A model generated the notes under the pieces. That model was not told where the DNA came from. It worked only from the letters and a program-made list of their open reading frames with translations, and searched no databases. A stretch of DNA of 64,000 bases, from NCBI GenBank assembly GCA_026709625.1, contig JAPOSR010000064.1:1-64000 (forward strand), given 5' to 3'. Position 1 is the stretch's first letter. Every line of letters begins with the position of its first letter. This stretch comes from Chloroflexota bacterium (GTDB lineage Bacteria; Chloroflexota; Anaerolineae; Aggregatilineales; Phototrophicaceae). Below, in pieces: positions 25,903-34,500 of the stretch. The translations under genes were made by a program, and so were the position numbers.

Positions 25903-26688
25903 ATGAATAGAGGACTGCGCCAGGAATATGATGAAAATGGCTATGTTATCGTCCGCCACGCCATCGATGCCGATTTAGCCAAAGAAACCGCCGAGCATGT
26001 GCATTGGCTTGCGGAGCGCAACCCCGGCGTCCGACCAGAAAAGTTTGGCCATGACATGTTGGTCAGGGACCCATTCATGCACCGGCTGGTCGGCGACCCG
26101 CGGCTTGTCGATATCGCAGAGGAATTTTTGGGCCCAAATATCGCCATGTGGGCAGCGCATTATATCGCCAAGCCGCCAAAACACGGGCAGAAAGTGCTCT
26201 GGCATCAAGATGGCAGCTATTGGCCCCTAGAACCGATGGAGGTGGCGACCATCTGGCTGGCGGCGACCGCTTCAACCCGCGAGAACGGCTGTTTGCGCGT
26301 CCTGCCCGGCACACAAAACAACCGGCTGCTTTCGCGCAGCGAAATGCAGGATGTCCCCGATGGCAAAAATGTCCTCGCGTCGGGCATTCATCCCTCGCAA
26401 ATTGACGATTCGCATGTTGTCGACCTGGAGTTGCAGCCGGGCGATGTCTCGGTTCATAACCCGCTCATTATCCATGGCAGCCACAGCAACACATCGGACA
26501 CTTGGCGCATCGGGCTGACTCTGCGCTACATCCCGACTTCAACCCGGGTCAAGCGCGAAAGCGACCGAGCCATCCTGGTGCGCGGCAACCCCGACTCCAG
26601 AAACAGCAACCAATATGCGGCTCGTCCCAGCTATGACAGCGCAGTGCACATGCCCTTCCGCGGCATGGACGCCTGGATGCCCGCCTAA
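25903..26688 (+). CDS. Phytanoyl-CoA dioxygenase (PhyH) family Fe(II)/2-oxoglutarate oxygenase
   Basis: A 261-residue mononuclear iron oxygenase. The iron triad is visible: HQD (His101, Asp103) in VLWHQDGSYWPLE and distal His191 in PLIIHGSHSN; the 2-oxoglutarate arginine is Arg202 in DTWRIGLTLRY. Family members hydroxylate diverse small molecules, lipids and natural products, so the substrate is open. The context of a sulfatase and a methyltransferase suggests catabolism or tailoring of an organic compound. GAGG at 25892-25895 is a plausible ribosome site. Confidence 0.9.
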   Translation: MNRGLRQEYDENGYVIVRHAIDADLAKETAEHVHWLAERNPGVRPEKFGHDMLVRDPFMHRLVGDPRLVDIAEEFLGPNIAMWAAHYIAKPPKHGQKVLWHQDGSYWPLEPMEVATIWLAATASTRENGCLRVLPGTQNNRLLSRSEMQDVPDGKNVLASGIHPSQIDDSHVVDLELQPGDVSVHNPLIIHGSHSNTSDTWRIGLTLRYIPTSTRVKRESDRAILVRGNPDSRNSNQYAARPSYDSAVHMPFRGMDAWMPA

Positions 26689-26820
26689 AATTGCGTCTGG
26701 CCTTGGTTTTTCGGGGGCATCAATAGGAACTGGGGACGAGTCGCCGCGCCCCGGCCAGACCGCAACTCAGGCATTTGGCAGACTTGCCAGCCCCCGCTTG
26801 CTGCAGACTGGACGGCCACC

Positions 26821-28140
26821 GTGCAAAGACCGAACATCCTCTACATTCATTCGCACGACACCGGGCGTTATATCAGCCCCTATGGCCACGCCATCGCCAC
26901 GCCCAATTTGCAGCGACTGGCGCAGCAGGGCGCGCTCTTCCGCCGTGCCTATTGCGCAGCGCCCACCTGCTCGCCCAGCCGCGCCGCCTTGCTGACCGGG
27001 CAATCACCGCACAGCGCTGGCATGTTGGGCTTGGCGAATCGTGGCTTTCAGCTGCGAGACTTTCGCCAGCACATCATCCATACCTTGAAAGCGGCTGGCT
27101 ACACATCGGCATTGGCTGGCATCCAGCATCTCAACCCTGCTTGGCGGCACAAAGCCGCATACGAAGTCGGCTATGACCGCGTTTTGACCGACCAGCACAG
27201 CCAAGCGCACACAGCCGCGGTTGACTTTCTGCGCAGCAAGCCGCCCGAGCCATTTTGGCTGACTGTTGGCTTCTATGAGACGCACCGCGAGTTTCCACTG
27301 GAAAACGATGTCGACCCAGCTTATGTGCTGCCGCCCGCGCCATTGCCCGATACGCCAGCCGGCCGCCAGGACATGGCCAACTTCATCGCCATGGCGCAGA
27401 TCCTCGATGACAAAATCGGGCAGACGCTGCGCGCGTTGGGCGAAAGCGGTTTGCGCGACGCTACCCTGGTCATCTATACGACCGATCACGGCTTGGCATT
27501 CCCTGGCATGAAATGCAGCTTGACCGACCATGGCATCGGCGTCTCGCTGATTATGCATGGGGCGGGGCTTTTCGTCGGCGGCCGTGTCATCGACGCCATG
27601 ATCAGCCATATCGACATCTTTCCCACCATCTGCGACCTGCTGGATATCGAAGCCCCCAACTGGCTGCAAGGAACCTCCATGCTGCCGCTGCTGCGTGGCG
27701 AAGTCGACTCGATACGCGATGAGCTCTTCGCCGAAGTCAGCTATCACGCCGCTTATGAACCCAAACGGGCTGTGCGCAGCGACCGCTACAAATACATCCG
27801 CCGCTATGACCAGCGCCAGACGCCCGTGTTGAGCAATGTCGATGATGGCTTCACCAAATCCGAACAGGTTGCCGCGGGTTTCGGCGAGCGTCCGCCCGCG
27901 CCAGAACAGCTCTATGACACACTGCTGGATCCTGTCGAGCGCAATAATCTCATCGGTGACGCGGCTTATGCGCCAGCGCTGGCTGACATGCGCGCGCGAC
28001 TCGACCGCTGGATGCGCGCAACAGATGACCCGCTGCTGCAGGGCGGTGTGCCCGCGCCGCCTGGCAGCTTCTTCAACAGCCCGGACGCCGCTTCGCCCGG
28101 CGAGCCGACTCAACCAGCCCAGATCGGCAGCATGCCATGA
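26821..28140 (+). CDS. Type I sulfatase
   Basis: A 439-residue alkaline-phosphatase-fold sulfatase. The formylglycine site CSPSR is at Cys50 in AAPTCSPSRAALLTGQ, followed by the expected histidine region. Metal and substrate residues appear in PNILYIHSHDTG (N-terminal acidic site), FYETHREF and YTTDHGLAFPGMKCSLTDHG. There is no signal peptide, so it is cytoplasmic as predicted. It would need a formylglycine-generating or anSME maturase, not seen here. The start is GTG at 26821; the preceding 132 bases hold no gene. Similar proteins are often annotated as heparan N-sulfatase-like; the specificity here is unknown. Confidence 0.88.
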   Translation: MQRPNILYIHSHDTGRYISPYGHAIATPNLQRLAQQGALFRRAYCAAPTCSPSRAALLTGQSPHSAGMLGLANRGFQLRDFRQHIIHTLKAAGYTSALAGIQHLNPAWRHKAAYEVGYDRVLTDQHSQAHTAAVDFLRSKPPEPFWLTVGFYETHREFPLENDVDPAYVLPPAPLPDTPAGRQDMANFIAMAQILDDKIGQTLRALGESGLRDATLVIYTTDHGLAFPGMKCSLTDHGIGVSLIMHGAGLFVGGRVIDAMISHIDIFPTICDLLDIEAPNWLQGTSMLPLLRGEVDSIRDELFAEVSYHAAYEPKRAVRSDRYKYIRRYDQRQTPVLSNVDDGFTKSEQVAAGFGERPPAPEQLYDTLLDPVERNNLIGDAAYAPALADMRARLDRWMRATDDPLLQGGVPAPPGSFFNSPDAASPGEPTQPAQIGSMP

Positions 28141-28823
28141 CCACGCGCTTGCAACGACAGATCGAGTATTATCGCGCCCGCGCGCCAGAATATGACGAGT
28201 GGTTCTATCGAAAAGGGCGCTATGACCGCGGCCCGGCGCACACAAAGCAATGGCAGCGAGAAGTGGGTATCGTGCGCCGCCAACTGCACAGCGGGGCGCG
28301 CTGCGAGCATATCCTGGAACTTGCGCCGGGCACAGGCATCTGGACACAGGAGTTGGCGCAGCTGGGCGAGCGAGTCAGGGCGCTGGACGCATCGCCAGAG
28401 ATGATCGCCATCAATCGCGCTAAACTGGCCGCCGACCATGTTGACTATGAATTGTGCGATTTGTTTCAGTGGCAGCCGCAGCGTCAAGTCGACATGGTCT
28501 TCTTTGGCTTCTGGCTGTCGCATGTGCCAGCCGACAAGCTGTCGGGGTTTTTGCGGGCAGTGCGGACGGCGCTGAAGCCGGGCGGACGCTTGTTTCTTGT
28601 GGATTCGCTTGCGCCAGATTCGTCCAATCCGCGCGCGGGCACACAGTCGCTGGGGGCAGACCGGCAGCAGCGCCAACTCAAAGACGGGCGGCAATACGAA
28701 ATTGTCAAAATTTATTATGAGCCACGAGCGCTTTCGGCGATCTTGCGCGAGCACGGCTTCAACATCACAGCGCAAGCCACCCAAAACTTCTTTCTGTATG
28801 CCGATGGCGTCCGCTCAGCCTAG
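28137..28823 (+). CDS. Class I SAM-dependent methyltransferase
   Basis: A 228-residue Rossmann methyltransferase. Motif I is ILELAPGTGIWTQELAQ near residue 60, with the acidic end of strand two in RALDASPEMI and motif IV DMVFFGFWLSHVP. The C-terminal half is the usual LKPGGRLFLVDS strand. Start ATG overlaps the sulfatase stop as ATGA, which implies translational coupling and possibly a shared pathway. It overlaps the convergent glycosyltransferase tail by nine bases. The acceptor is unknown. Confidence 0.85.
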   Translation: MTTRLQRQIEYYRARAPEYDEWFYRKGRYDRGPAHTKQWQREVGIVRRQLHSGARCEHILELAPGTGIWTQELAQLGERVRALDASPEMIAINRAKLAADHVDYELCDLFQWQPQRQVDMVFFGFWLSHVPADKLSGFLRAVRTALKPGGRLFLVDSLAPDSSNPRAGTQSLGADRQQRQLKDGRQYEIVKIYYEPRALSAILREHGFNITAQATQNFFLYADGVRSA

Positions 28824-29918
28824 CGCCGCCTGATACAGCTTGCTCACCTGCGCGGCGACCGACTGCCATGTCTGTGTTTGCGCATGTTTTTTGCCAGCTG
28901 CGCCCATTGCCGCCGCCCGCGCTGGGTCGCTCAACAGCTTGACAAGCGCCTGTGGCAGCTCGCGCGCAAGCTGTTTCTGCGCGACGATGAGGCCCGTTTC
29001 ACCATGGATGATGGCATCCGCCACGCCACAGTTGTCCGTGCCGACGACCGCTGTGCCCGCCGCGCCAGCCTCCAGCAGCGCCAGCCCAAAGCCCTCAAAA
29101 AACAAGCCATCGTTCACAGCGGGCAGCGCCACCACATCAGCCGCAGCCAACCATGCGCGCATAATCGCCTCGTCGACGAAGCCCAGGATGCGCACATGGC
29201 CGGCGAGGTCGAGTTCATCGATGCGCCGCCGCAGCCGAGTCGTGTAGACGCTGCCATCGCCAGGATCGCCCAGGATCACGCATTGCGCCGCCGGCAGGGT
29301 TTCCCGCGCCACCGCCATCGCCTCGACCAGTTGCAATGTGCCTTTGCGTGGCTTGATGCCGCCTGTGGTCAGCACAGTTGGCGCTTGCTTGTCGACTTCT
29401 GGGGCAGGGCTGGCAAAACGCGCGGCGTCTACGCCATTGTTGATGACAGCTGTACTGACGCCGGGCAGCAATGCTTCCGCAACGTTTGCGGTGTGCCGGC
29501 TGACGCAAATCAGCCGCGCTCGCTGCATGGCGCGCCGATACAGCGAGCCCATAGGAAAGCGGCGCATGCGCGGCAGGTTGATATAGCTGCCGTGGGCGGT
29601 GATGAAGAGGGGTCGTTTTCCCGCCAGCGCAGCAGCCAAAATCGCGTAGGGTTCGGCTGTTGCGTGAATCACATCGCAGCCGCGGAATATCGTCCGCAGG
29701 CGCGGCAGCCACCGCAATGAACGAGCCAAACTGTGGCTGTCGGGCGGCGTCAAGGTCGGCAGCAGAGGCTGCGTTTTAATTGAAGTCGCCGGGCTGTTCC
29801 TGGCGCTGGCGACGATTGTTTGAATGCCCAGAGCCTGCAAGCCCTCGACCAGGTTGGCGCTGTAAGTCGCCCAGCCGTTCGCGCGGTTCAGCTCGGCGGT
29901 CAACAGCCCAATGCGCAT
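28815..29918 (-). CDS. Glycosyltransferase family 4 protein
   Basis: A 367-residue GT-B retaining glycosyltransferase. The N-terminal acceptor domain starts RIGLLTAELNRANGWATYS. The C-terminal nucleotide-sugar domain has VLTTGGIKPRKGTLQLVEAM, HVRILGFVDEAIMRAWLAAADVV and the acidic-EX7E-like FFEGFGLALLEAGAAGTAVVGTD. It most likely adds a hexose to a lipid or polysaccharide precursor at the inner membrane face. It is the last gene of the minus-strand operon beginning with the metal ABC transporter. Confidence 0.9.
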   Translation of the reverse strand: MRIGLLTAELNRANGWATYSANLVEGLQALGIQTIVASARNSPATSIKTQPLLPTLTPPDSHSLARSLRWLPRLRTIFRGCDVIHATAEPYAILAAALAGKRPLFITAHGSYINLPRMRRFPMGSLYRRAMQRARLICVSRHTANVAEALLPGVSTAVINNGVDAARFASPAPEVDKQAPTVLTTGGIKPRKGTLQLVEAMAVARETLPAAQCVILGDPGDGSVYTTRLRRRIDELDLAGHVRILGFVDEAIMRAWLAAADVVALPAVNDGLFFEGFGLALLEAGAAGTAVVGTDNCGVADAIIHGETGLIVAQKQLARELPQALVKLLSDPARAAAMGAAGKKHAQTQTWQSVAAQVSKLYQAALG

Positions 29919-29927
29919 GGGGCGAGG

Positions 29928-30110
29928 TCAGGCGTCGCTGGCTTCGGCAGAGCGTTGGCTGCTTTGGGCGCGCGCGCGCCAAGCCAGCACAGCCGGCGAA
30001 TCGGTCGCCGCGATTTCGCTTTCATGTTCTTCGCGCGTGCCGATGCGCATAACCGCCAGCAGCAGCAAGATATTCAGCGCGATAATCACTGCCATCACCG
30101 CGATTGCCAT
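29928..30110 (-). CDS. Small single-helix membrane protein between two glycosyltransferases
   Basis: A 60-residue protein: residues 1-20 are one hydrophobic helix (MAIAVMAVIIALNILLLLAV), followed by an acidic/basic soluble tail (RIGTREEHESEIAATDS). AGGAG seven bases before the ATG is a strong ribosome site, which separates it from chance frames. It ends nine bases before the GT4 start. No family recognised. A helper or anchor for the neighbouring glycosyltransferases is a plausible role. Confidence 0.65.
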   Translation of the reverse strand: MAIAVMAVIIALNILLLLAVMRIGTREEHESEIAATDSPAVLAWRARAQSSQRSAEASDA

Positions 30111-30216
30111 ATTTGCGCTCCTGTCCTTACTTAGCGTTGGGATTATGTACGCGATTAGCCGCGATTGCCAGCCTGTTTTCGTACAGCAGCCCCGACAGCG
30201 AGGCGCAGAGTCGGCA

Positions 30217-31233
30217 TCATCCTGCTTCATCATTCGCTCTTTTTGCTGGCGCTGCGAGTCGCTTCCAATCGGCCGGTTGTTGTCGCAGCCGCCACAGCCT
30301 GCCAGATGGATACCCCAGCATCTTCGCCACATCGCCGGCGAAACGCAGCAGGGGGATCAAGGCGATGCAAGACAGCCGGGCTGCCAGTGAGCTGGTGTTC
30401 GCAGCTTCTAGCAAGACAGGCAAACGCCGATAAGGACGATAAAGATAGAGTATGCCGCCGATCAACCAGCCAGCCCACAACAGCGGGTGCGCCAGCAAGC
30501 CAGCGCTGCCGATAGCCGGCGCAAGCAGCAAATAAGCCGCATAGCGGACGAAGTGCCGTTTGCGCCACAGGTCGGCTTTGCCATCGCCGCGCGCATACAA
30601 ATAATACTGGCGGAAGTAGCTGCGCAGGCTCACACGCGGGCGAAAATGCGCGACAGCCCCCGGCACAAAGACGAAGCGCTCGCCAGCCAGCCGCAAGCGC
30701 AGGTCAAAAACCAGGTCTTCGCAATAATCCAGCCACTCAGGATAGCCGCCGATGTTCTGCGCCGCCCGTTTGCGAAAAGCGATGCTGCGGCTGCTGGGCA
30801 AAAAGCTGTCTGCGTCGATTTCGTCCACGATCGGCAAGGTGACAGCCCCCAAGGCGGTCTCAAAAGGCGTCTGCGGGTCGGCGCGGAAAAAGCCAGCTGC
30901 CACCCCCAGCGTATGATCATCCAGCAGCGGCGCGGTAATCGTCTCTAGCCAATGCGCAGCCAGCCGCACGCCGGCATCGGTCGCGGCGATGATGTCACCG
31001 CGGGCTTCGGCGATGGCAGCATTGCGCCCCTGGCTGATGTTGCAGCCCGCTGCGACCAACAGGCGCAATGGCAGTCTCTCGCCATAGCCACGCAGAATCT
31101 CGACGGTGTTGTCGACGCTGCCGCCATCGACAATCACGACCTCATCTGGCAGTCGCGTCTGTTCGGCGATTGAATCGAGCAGCAGCCGGATGTTGTCGCC
31201 TTCATTAAGCACTGTGACAATCAAGCTGATCAT
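30217..31233 (-). CDS. Glycosyltransferase family 2 protein with C-terminal membrane helices
   Basis: A 338-residue GT-A inverting glycosyltransferase. The catalytic domain covers residues 1-230: SLIVTVLNEGDNIRLLLDSI, the nucleotide-binding VIVDGGSVDNT, the metal-binding ATDAG in place of DxD, and an EDLVFDLRL motif with the catalytic acid. Two to three hydrophobic helices follow, around residues 240-300. Its ATG overlaps the permease stop as ATGA, so glycan synthesis and metal uptake genes share an mRNA. Confidence 0.9.
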   Translation of the reverse strand: MISLIVTVLNEGDNIRLLLDSIAEQTRLPDEVVIVDGGSVDNTVEILRGYGERLPLRLLVAAGCNISQGRNAAIAEARGDIIAATDAGVRLAAHWLETITAPLLDDHTLGVAAGFFRADPQTPFETALGAVTLPIVDEIDADSFLPSSRSIAFRKRAAQNIGGYPEWLDYCEDLVFDLRLRLAGERFVFVPGAVAHFRPRVSLRSYFRQYYLYARGDGKADLWRKRHFVRYAAYLLLAPAIGSAGLLAHPLLWAGWLIGGILYLYRPYRRLPVLLEAANTSSLAARLSCIALIPLLRFAGDVAKMLGYPSGRLWRLRQQPADWKRLAAPAKRANDEAG

Positions 31234-32744
31234 GACTGTGTCGGGTCGATATCGGGGATATTATGCGCGACCAGCATGTGATTGCGAAAGGCGTGCACAT
31301 GGGCGTCGCCGCGCTCCGTCAAGACAGCGCTGCCAGCCTCGAGGCTCACAAAACCCAGCGCGCGCAGGCGCATCAAAACGCGGCTCATTTTCTGCGGCGT
31401 CCAGCGGAAGTGCTGGTGCAGGGTGGCGGCTCGCAGCTCAATCGCCTGGCTGGGCGTGTCTTGGTGATTGTGTATATGCGCCAAGACGACCTGATCTTCA
31501 AAACGGCGGCGGCTGTTGGCGCGGCGCAGCCCCGAAGCGACCAATCCATAACGCGGCGACAGAATCCACGCCAGCAGGAAGATCACAAACATCGTCAGCA
31601 CCACAGAGGCGCTGATGGAAGAATCCCAGGCTTCGGGCAGTTGCAAGCCAAAGAGCCGATTGAGCGCGGCGATGCCTTCGGCCAACGGGAAGATGCCAAA
31701 GAGCCAGCCACGCGCCAGGTCATAGCCGAAGAATGCGCCCGCGCCGCCAAGTATCGGGCCGAGCAGCAGCATGCCCGACAAGCGGTCGGTCAACAAATAG
31801 GCTGTCGCTGGCGGTATGATAAAAAAAGCGACCACTAAGATCGATCCCACCGCGTCAAATGCGCCCACCGCCACCAGGCTGACCAAGATCATCAGCGCAT
31901 AGGTAAGCGCGACCGGGCGGAATCCCAGCGACTTCGCCAGCGCGGCATCGAATGCTGTCAGTTTAAGCTCTTTATAAAAGAGCGCGACGAATCCAGCTGT
32001 CAATGCTGTCAGCGCCAGCATAACGGTGATGGACTTGGGGAAGAAGACCAGCGCCGGCGCTTCATCCAGCAAGCCGGCGCTCCAGGCTTGGGCTGGGGTA
32101 TAAACGCCGCAATTGCCGCACACTTCGATGAATTCGGCGCGTTCGTCGCGGGGGCTGATATTCAGCTCGCGGCAGTTGACGCAATGTCGCGTCTGTTGAG
32201 CGGCGGGATCTTCGGGCCTGATGCGCAGCGACTCGCAGCGCGCAAAGCAATGGCTGTTGGTATTCGCCCAAGCCAAGCCAATCTCGCCAACCAGCACGGC
32301 GTCATCGTCCAGATGCACATCATCAACAAAGCGCGAGACGAGGATGACAGCGATGGCGAAGAGCAGCGGAAATGCCAAGCCCAGCGCCGCGTCTTGCCGA
32401 ACCAGCCCCGAACGTTGCAGCGCCTCGGTCAGCGCGACTGTGCCCACGCCAGCCGCCGCCGCGCCCACGATCAGCCAGGGCGAAGCCGTATCGCCTTCCA
32501 GCCCAGCGCCCGTCATCAGCATAAAAGCCAGCACGATGCCCAGCAAGACAGTGTGGCTGATGGCATCGCTGGTCAGCGACAAGCCGCGCAGCAGCAGGAA
32601 TGTGCCCAGCAGCGCCCCGCATACGGCGATCAAGCAGCCGACCAAAGTGGCAGTGTGCTGTGGCGAGCGCAAGAAAGCATTCAAGTCTTCACGGGTGATG
32701 AAGTGCAGCAGCAGCTCGATCAGCGCTCGCTCCAGCCCCATCAT
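31230..32744 (-). CDS. ABC-3 family metal permease with cysteine-rich insert and C-terminal winged helix
   Basis: A 504-residue protein, far longer than the usual 270-300. Residues 15-160 and 230-400 form the ABC-3 (ZnuB/MntB) membrane core (LRGLSLTSDAISHTVLLGIV; FVALFYKELKLTAFD). Between them lies an insert at about 160-225 with six cysteines in CxxxC...CxxC...CxxC spacing (Cys166, 170, 188, 191, 209, 212), a probable zinc-binding module. Residues 415-490 are a soluble winged helix-like domain (TPQKMSRVLMRLRALGFVSLEAG). C-terminal regulator-like domains occur in some TroCD-type permeases. The start overlaps the previous stop as ATGA. The same frame is open further upstream but only as a shadow of the preceding permease. 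Confidence 0.88.
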   Translation of the reverse strand: MMGLERALIELLLHFITREDLNAFLRSPQHTATLVGCLIAVCGALLGTFLLLRGLSLTSDAISHTVLLGIVLAFMLMTGAGLEGDTASPWLIVGAAAAGVGTVALTEALQRSGLVRQDAALGLAFPLLFAIAVILVSRFVDDVHLDDDAVLVGEIGLAWANTNSHCFARCESLRIRPEDPAAQQTRHCVNCRELNISPRDERAEFIEVCGNCGVYTPAQAWSAGLLDEAPALVFFPKSITVMLALTALTAGFVALFYKELKLTAFDAALAKSLGFRPVALTYALMILVSLVAVGAFDAVGSILVVAFFIIPPATAYLLTDRLSGMLLLGPILGGAGAFFGYDLARGWLFGIFPLAEGIAALNRLFGLQLPEAWDSSISASVVLTMFVIFLLAWILSPRYGLVASGLRRANSRRRFEDQVVLAHIHNHQDTPSQAIELRAATLHQHFRWTPQKMSRVLMRLRALGFVSLEAGSAVLTERGDAHVHAFRNHMLVAHNIPDIDPTQS

Positions 32745-33721
32745 GCGCCCGACTCCACTCGGCGAGAACGAAGATGCCGGCGGTTTTCGCGTTGACGCTG
32801 TTGCTGCCACAGCATGCCGCGCCCCGGTGCCAATGTGATCGACAGCGCAACCAGCGCGAAAGCCACCACGATAATCATCGGTCCAGTGGGAATATCGCTG
32901 TCCAGCGCGCTGATGACTGCGCCGCTGCCACCTGCGAAAGCCCCCAGCGCCGCAGCCAAGGCGACCATCTGCTCCAGCGAATGCGTCCATTGCCGGGCGG
33001 CGATGGCTGGCGCGATCAACATACCCACCATCAGAATCACGCCAGCCAGCTGCAAGCCCAGGACGATGGTGATGACGATAAGCGTCGAAAGCAGCGCGCC
33101 GACCAAGCCGCTGCGCAAGCCACTCGCGCTGGCGAAATCGGCATCGAAGGTGAGCAGCTTGAATTCTTTCCAAAACAGCGCCAGGGCGACCACCACAGCC
33201 AAGCCAACGCCGCCCAGCAGCGCGATATCGCTTTGGATGATGGCGGCAGCCTGCCCAAAGATGAAGCTGTCCAAACCAGCCTGACTGGCATCGGGCAGCG
33301 ATTGAATATAGGTTAGCAAAGCGATGCCCGCCGCAAAAAAACTCGCCAGCACGATGCCCAGCGCCGCGTCTTGCTTGAGGCGCGTCGTCTGCAAGATGGC
33401 CGCCACAAGCCGCAAACCCAGCCAACTGGCGATGCCCGCGCCGACCAGCAATGCGCCCAGCTGGCGGCCCGCCAGCAAAAACCCAATCGCCACGCCGGGC
33501 AGCGCCGCATGCGAAAGCGCATCGCCCAACAGACTTTCGCGCCGCAGCACCGCGAAGCAGCCCAGCGCGCCACTCAATGCGCCCAGCAGCGCGCCGCCCA
33601 GCGCCACGACGCGCACCGTATACGTGAGCCGCAAGCCCAAAAACGCCTGACTCAGCGGCAGCAGCCCGACGCCCAGCGCCACCAGCGCCACGATCATCAG
33701 CCAGACACGCCGCTGGGCCAT
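32741..33721 (-). CDS. ABC-3 family metal permease
   Basis: A 326-residue membrane protein with about eight or nine helices. The ABC-3 signature is clear: CFAVLRRESLLGDALSHAALPGVAIGFLLAG in the first third, ALFWKEFKLLTFDADFASASG in the middle, and GMLIAPAIAARQWTH near the end. It forms a heterodimer with the next permease to pass zinc or manganese. It is flanked by its ATPase two bases upstream and by the second permease overlapping four bases. Confidence 0.93.
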   Translation of the reverse strand: MAQRRVWLMIVALVALGVGLLPLSQAFLGLRLTYTVRVVALGGALLGALSGALGCFAVLRRESLLGDALSHAALPGVAIGFLLAGRQLGALLVGAGIASWLGLRLVAAILQTTRLKQDAALGIVLASFFAAGIALLTYIQSLPDASQAGLDSFIFGQAAAIIQSDIALLGGVGLAVVVALALFWKEFKLLTFDADFASASGLRSGLVGALLSTLIVITIVLGLQLAGVILMVGMLIAPAIAARQWTHSLEQMVALAAALGAFAGGSGAVISALDSDIPTGPMIIVVAFALVALSITLAPGRGMLWQQQRQRENRRHLRSRRVESGA

Positions 33722-33723
33722 GC

Positions 33724-34500
33724 TCAGCCGCCCGCCGCCAGCACCTGCCCGCCATGCAGGCTGGTCACGCGCCCGCCGTATGCCTTTTGCAGGTTTTCCA
33801 GCGTAAAAACCTGTTCGGTGCGCCCCGCGGCAACGACCTCGACATTCAGCAGAGTCAGCCAGTCAAAGTATGCCGGCACGGTCTGCAAATCATGATGCAC
33901 GACCAGCACAGTGCATCCGCGTTTGTTCAGCTCGCGCAGGATATTGACGATGGCGGCTTCGGTTATGGCATCGACCGCGGCAAAGGGCTCGTCCATGAAA
34001 TAGATCTGCGCGTCTTGCACCAATGCCCGCGCCAGGAAGGTGCGCTGCTGCTGCCCGCCAGAAAGCTGGCTGATCTGCCGCCCGGCAAACTCGACCAAAC
34101 CGACCTGTTCCAGCGCCGCCAAGGCCTTTGCGCGTTCACGCCGACCGGGCCGCCGCAGCCAGCCCAGCTTGCCATACAGCCCCATGGTCACGACATCCAG
34201 CACCGAGGTGGGAAAGTCCCAGTCGACGCTGCCGCGCTGTGGCACATAACCGACCAAGCGCCGCGCCGCTTCGTAGGGCTGTCCATAAAAGAGCACCGAG
34301 CCAGCCGCCCGCGGGATCAGGTTCAGAGCCGCTTTGATCAAGGTGCTCTTCCCAGCGCCATTGGGGCCTACAATCGCCATCAGCGCGCCTTGCGGCACCT
34401 CGAGATCAATATCCCAGATAACGGGCTTCTGGTCATAGGCGACAGTCAGATCGTCGATGACCAGCGCCAGTTCGCCTGACTCAGGCATGGCAATTGGCAT
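33724..34500 (-). CDS. Metal ABC transporter ATP-binding protein
   Basis: A 258-residue ABC ATPase of the ZnuC/MntB type. Walker A GPNGAGKST is at residues 45-53, signature LSGGQQQR near 147, Walker B IYFMDEPFAAVD near 166, and the switch histidine in VLVVHHDLQ. It energises the two ABC-3 permeases. The start at 34500 lies within the binding-protein gene (20-base overlap); a second in-frame ATG at 34488 is possible, with no decisive ribosome site for either. Confidence 0.93.
   Translation of the reverse strand: MPIAMPESGELALVIDDLTVAYDQKPVIWDIDLEVPQGALMAIVGPNGAGKSTLIKAALNLIPRAAGSVLFYGQPYEAARRLVGYVPQRGSVDWDFPTSVLDVVTMGLYGKLGWLRRPGRRERAKALAALEQVGLVEFAGRQISQLSGGQQQRTFLARALVQDAQIYFMDEPFAAVDAITEAAIVNILRELNKRGCTVLVVHHDLQTVPAYFDWLTLLNVEVVAAGRTEQVFTLENLQKAYGGRVTSLHGGQVLAAGG

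Noticed and set aside
31230..33755. A single 841-residue fused permease
   Set aside because: The first 337 codons are an out-of-frame shadow of the other permease; an ATGA junction at 32741-32744 marks the true start.
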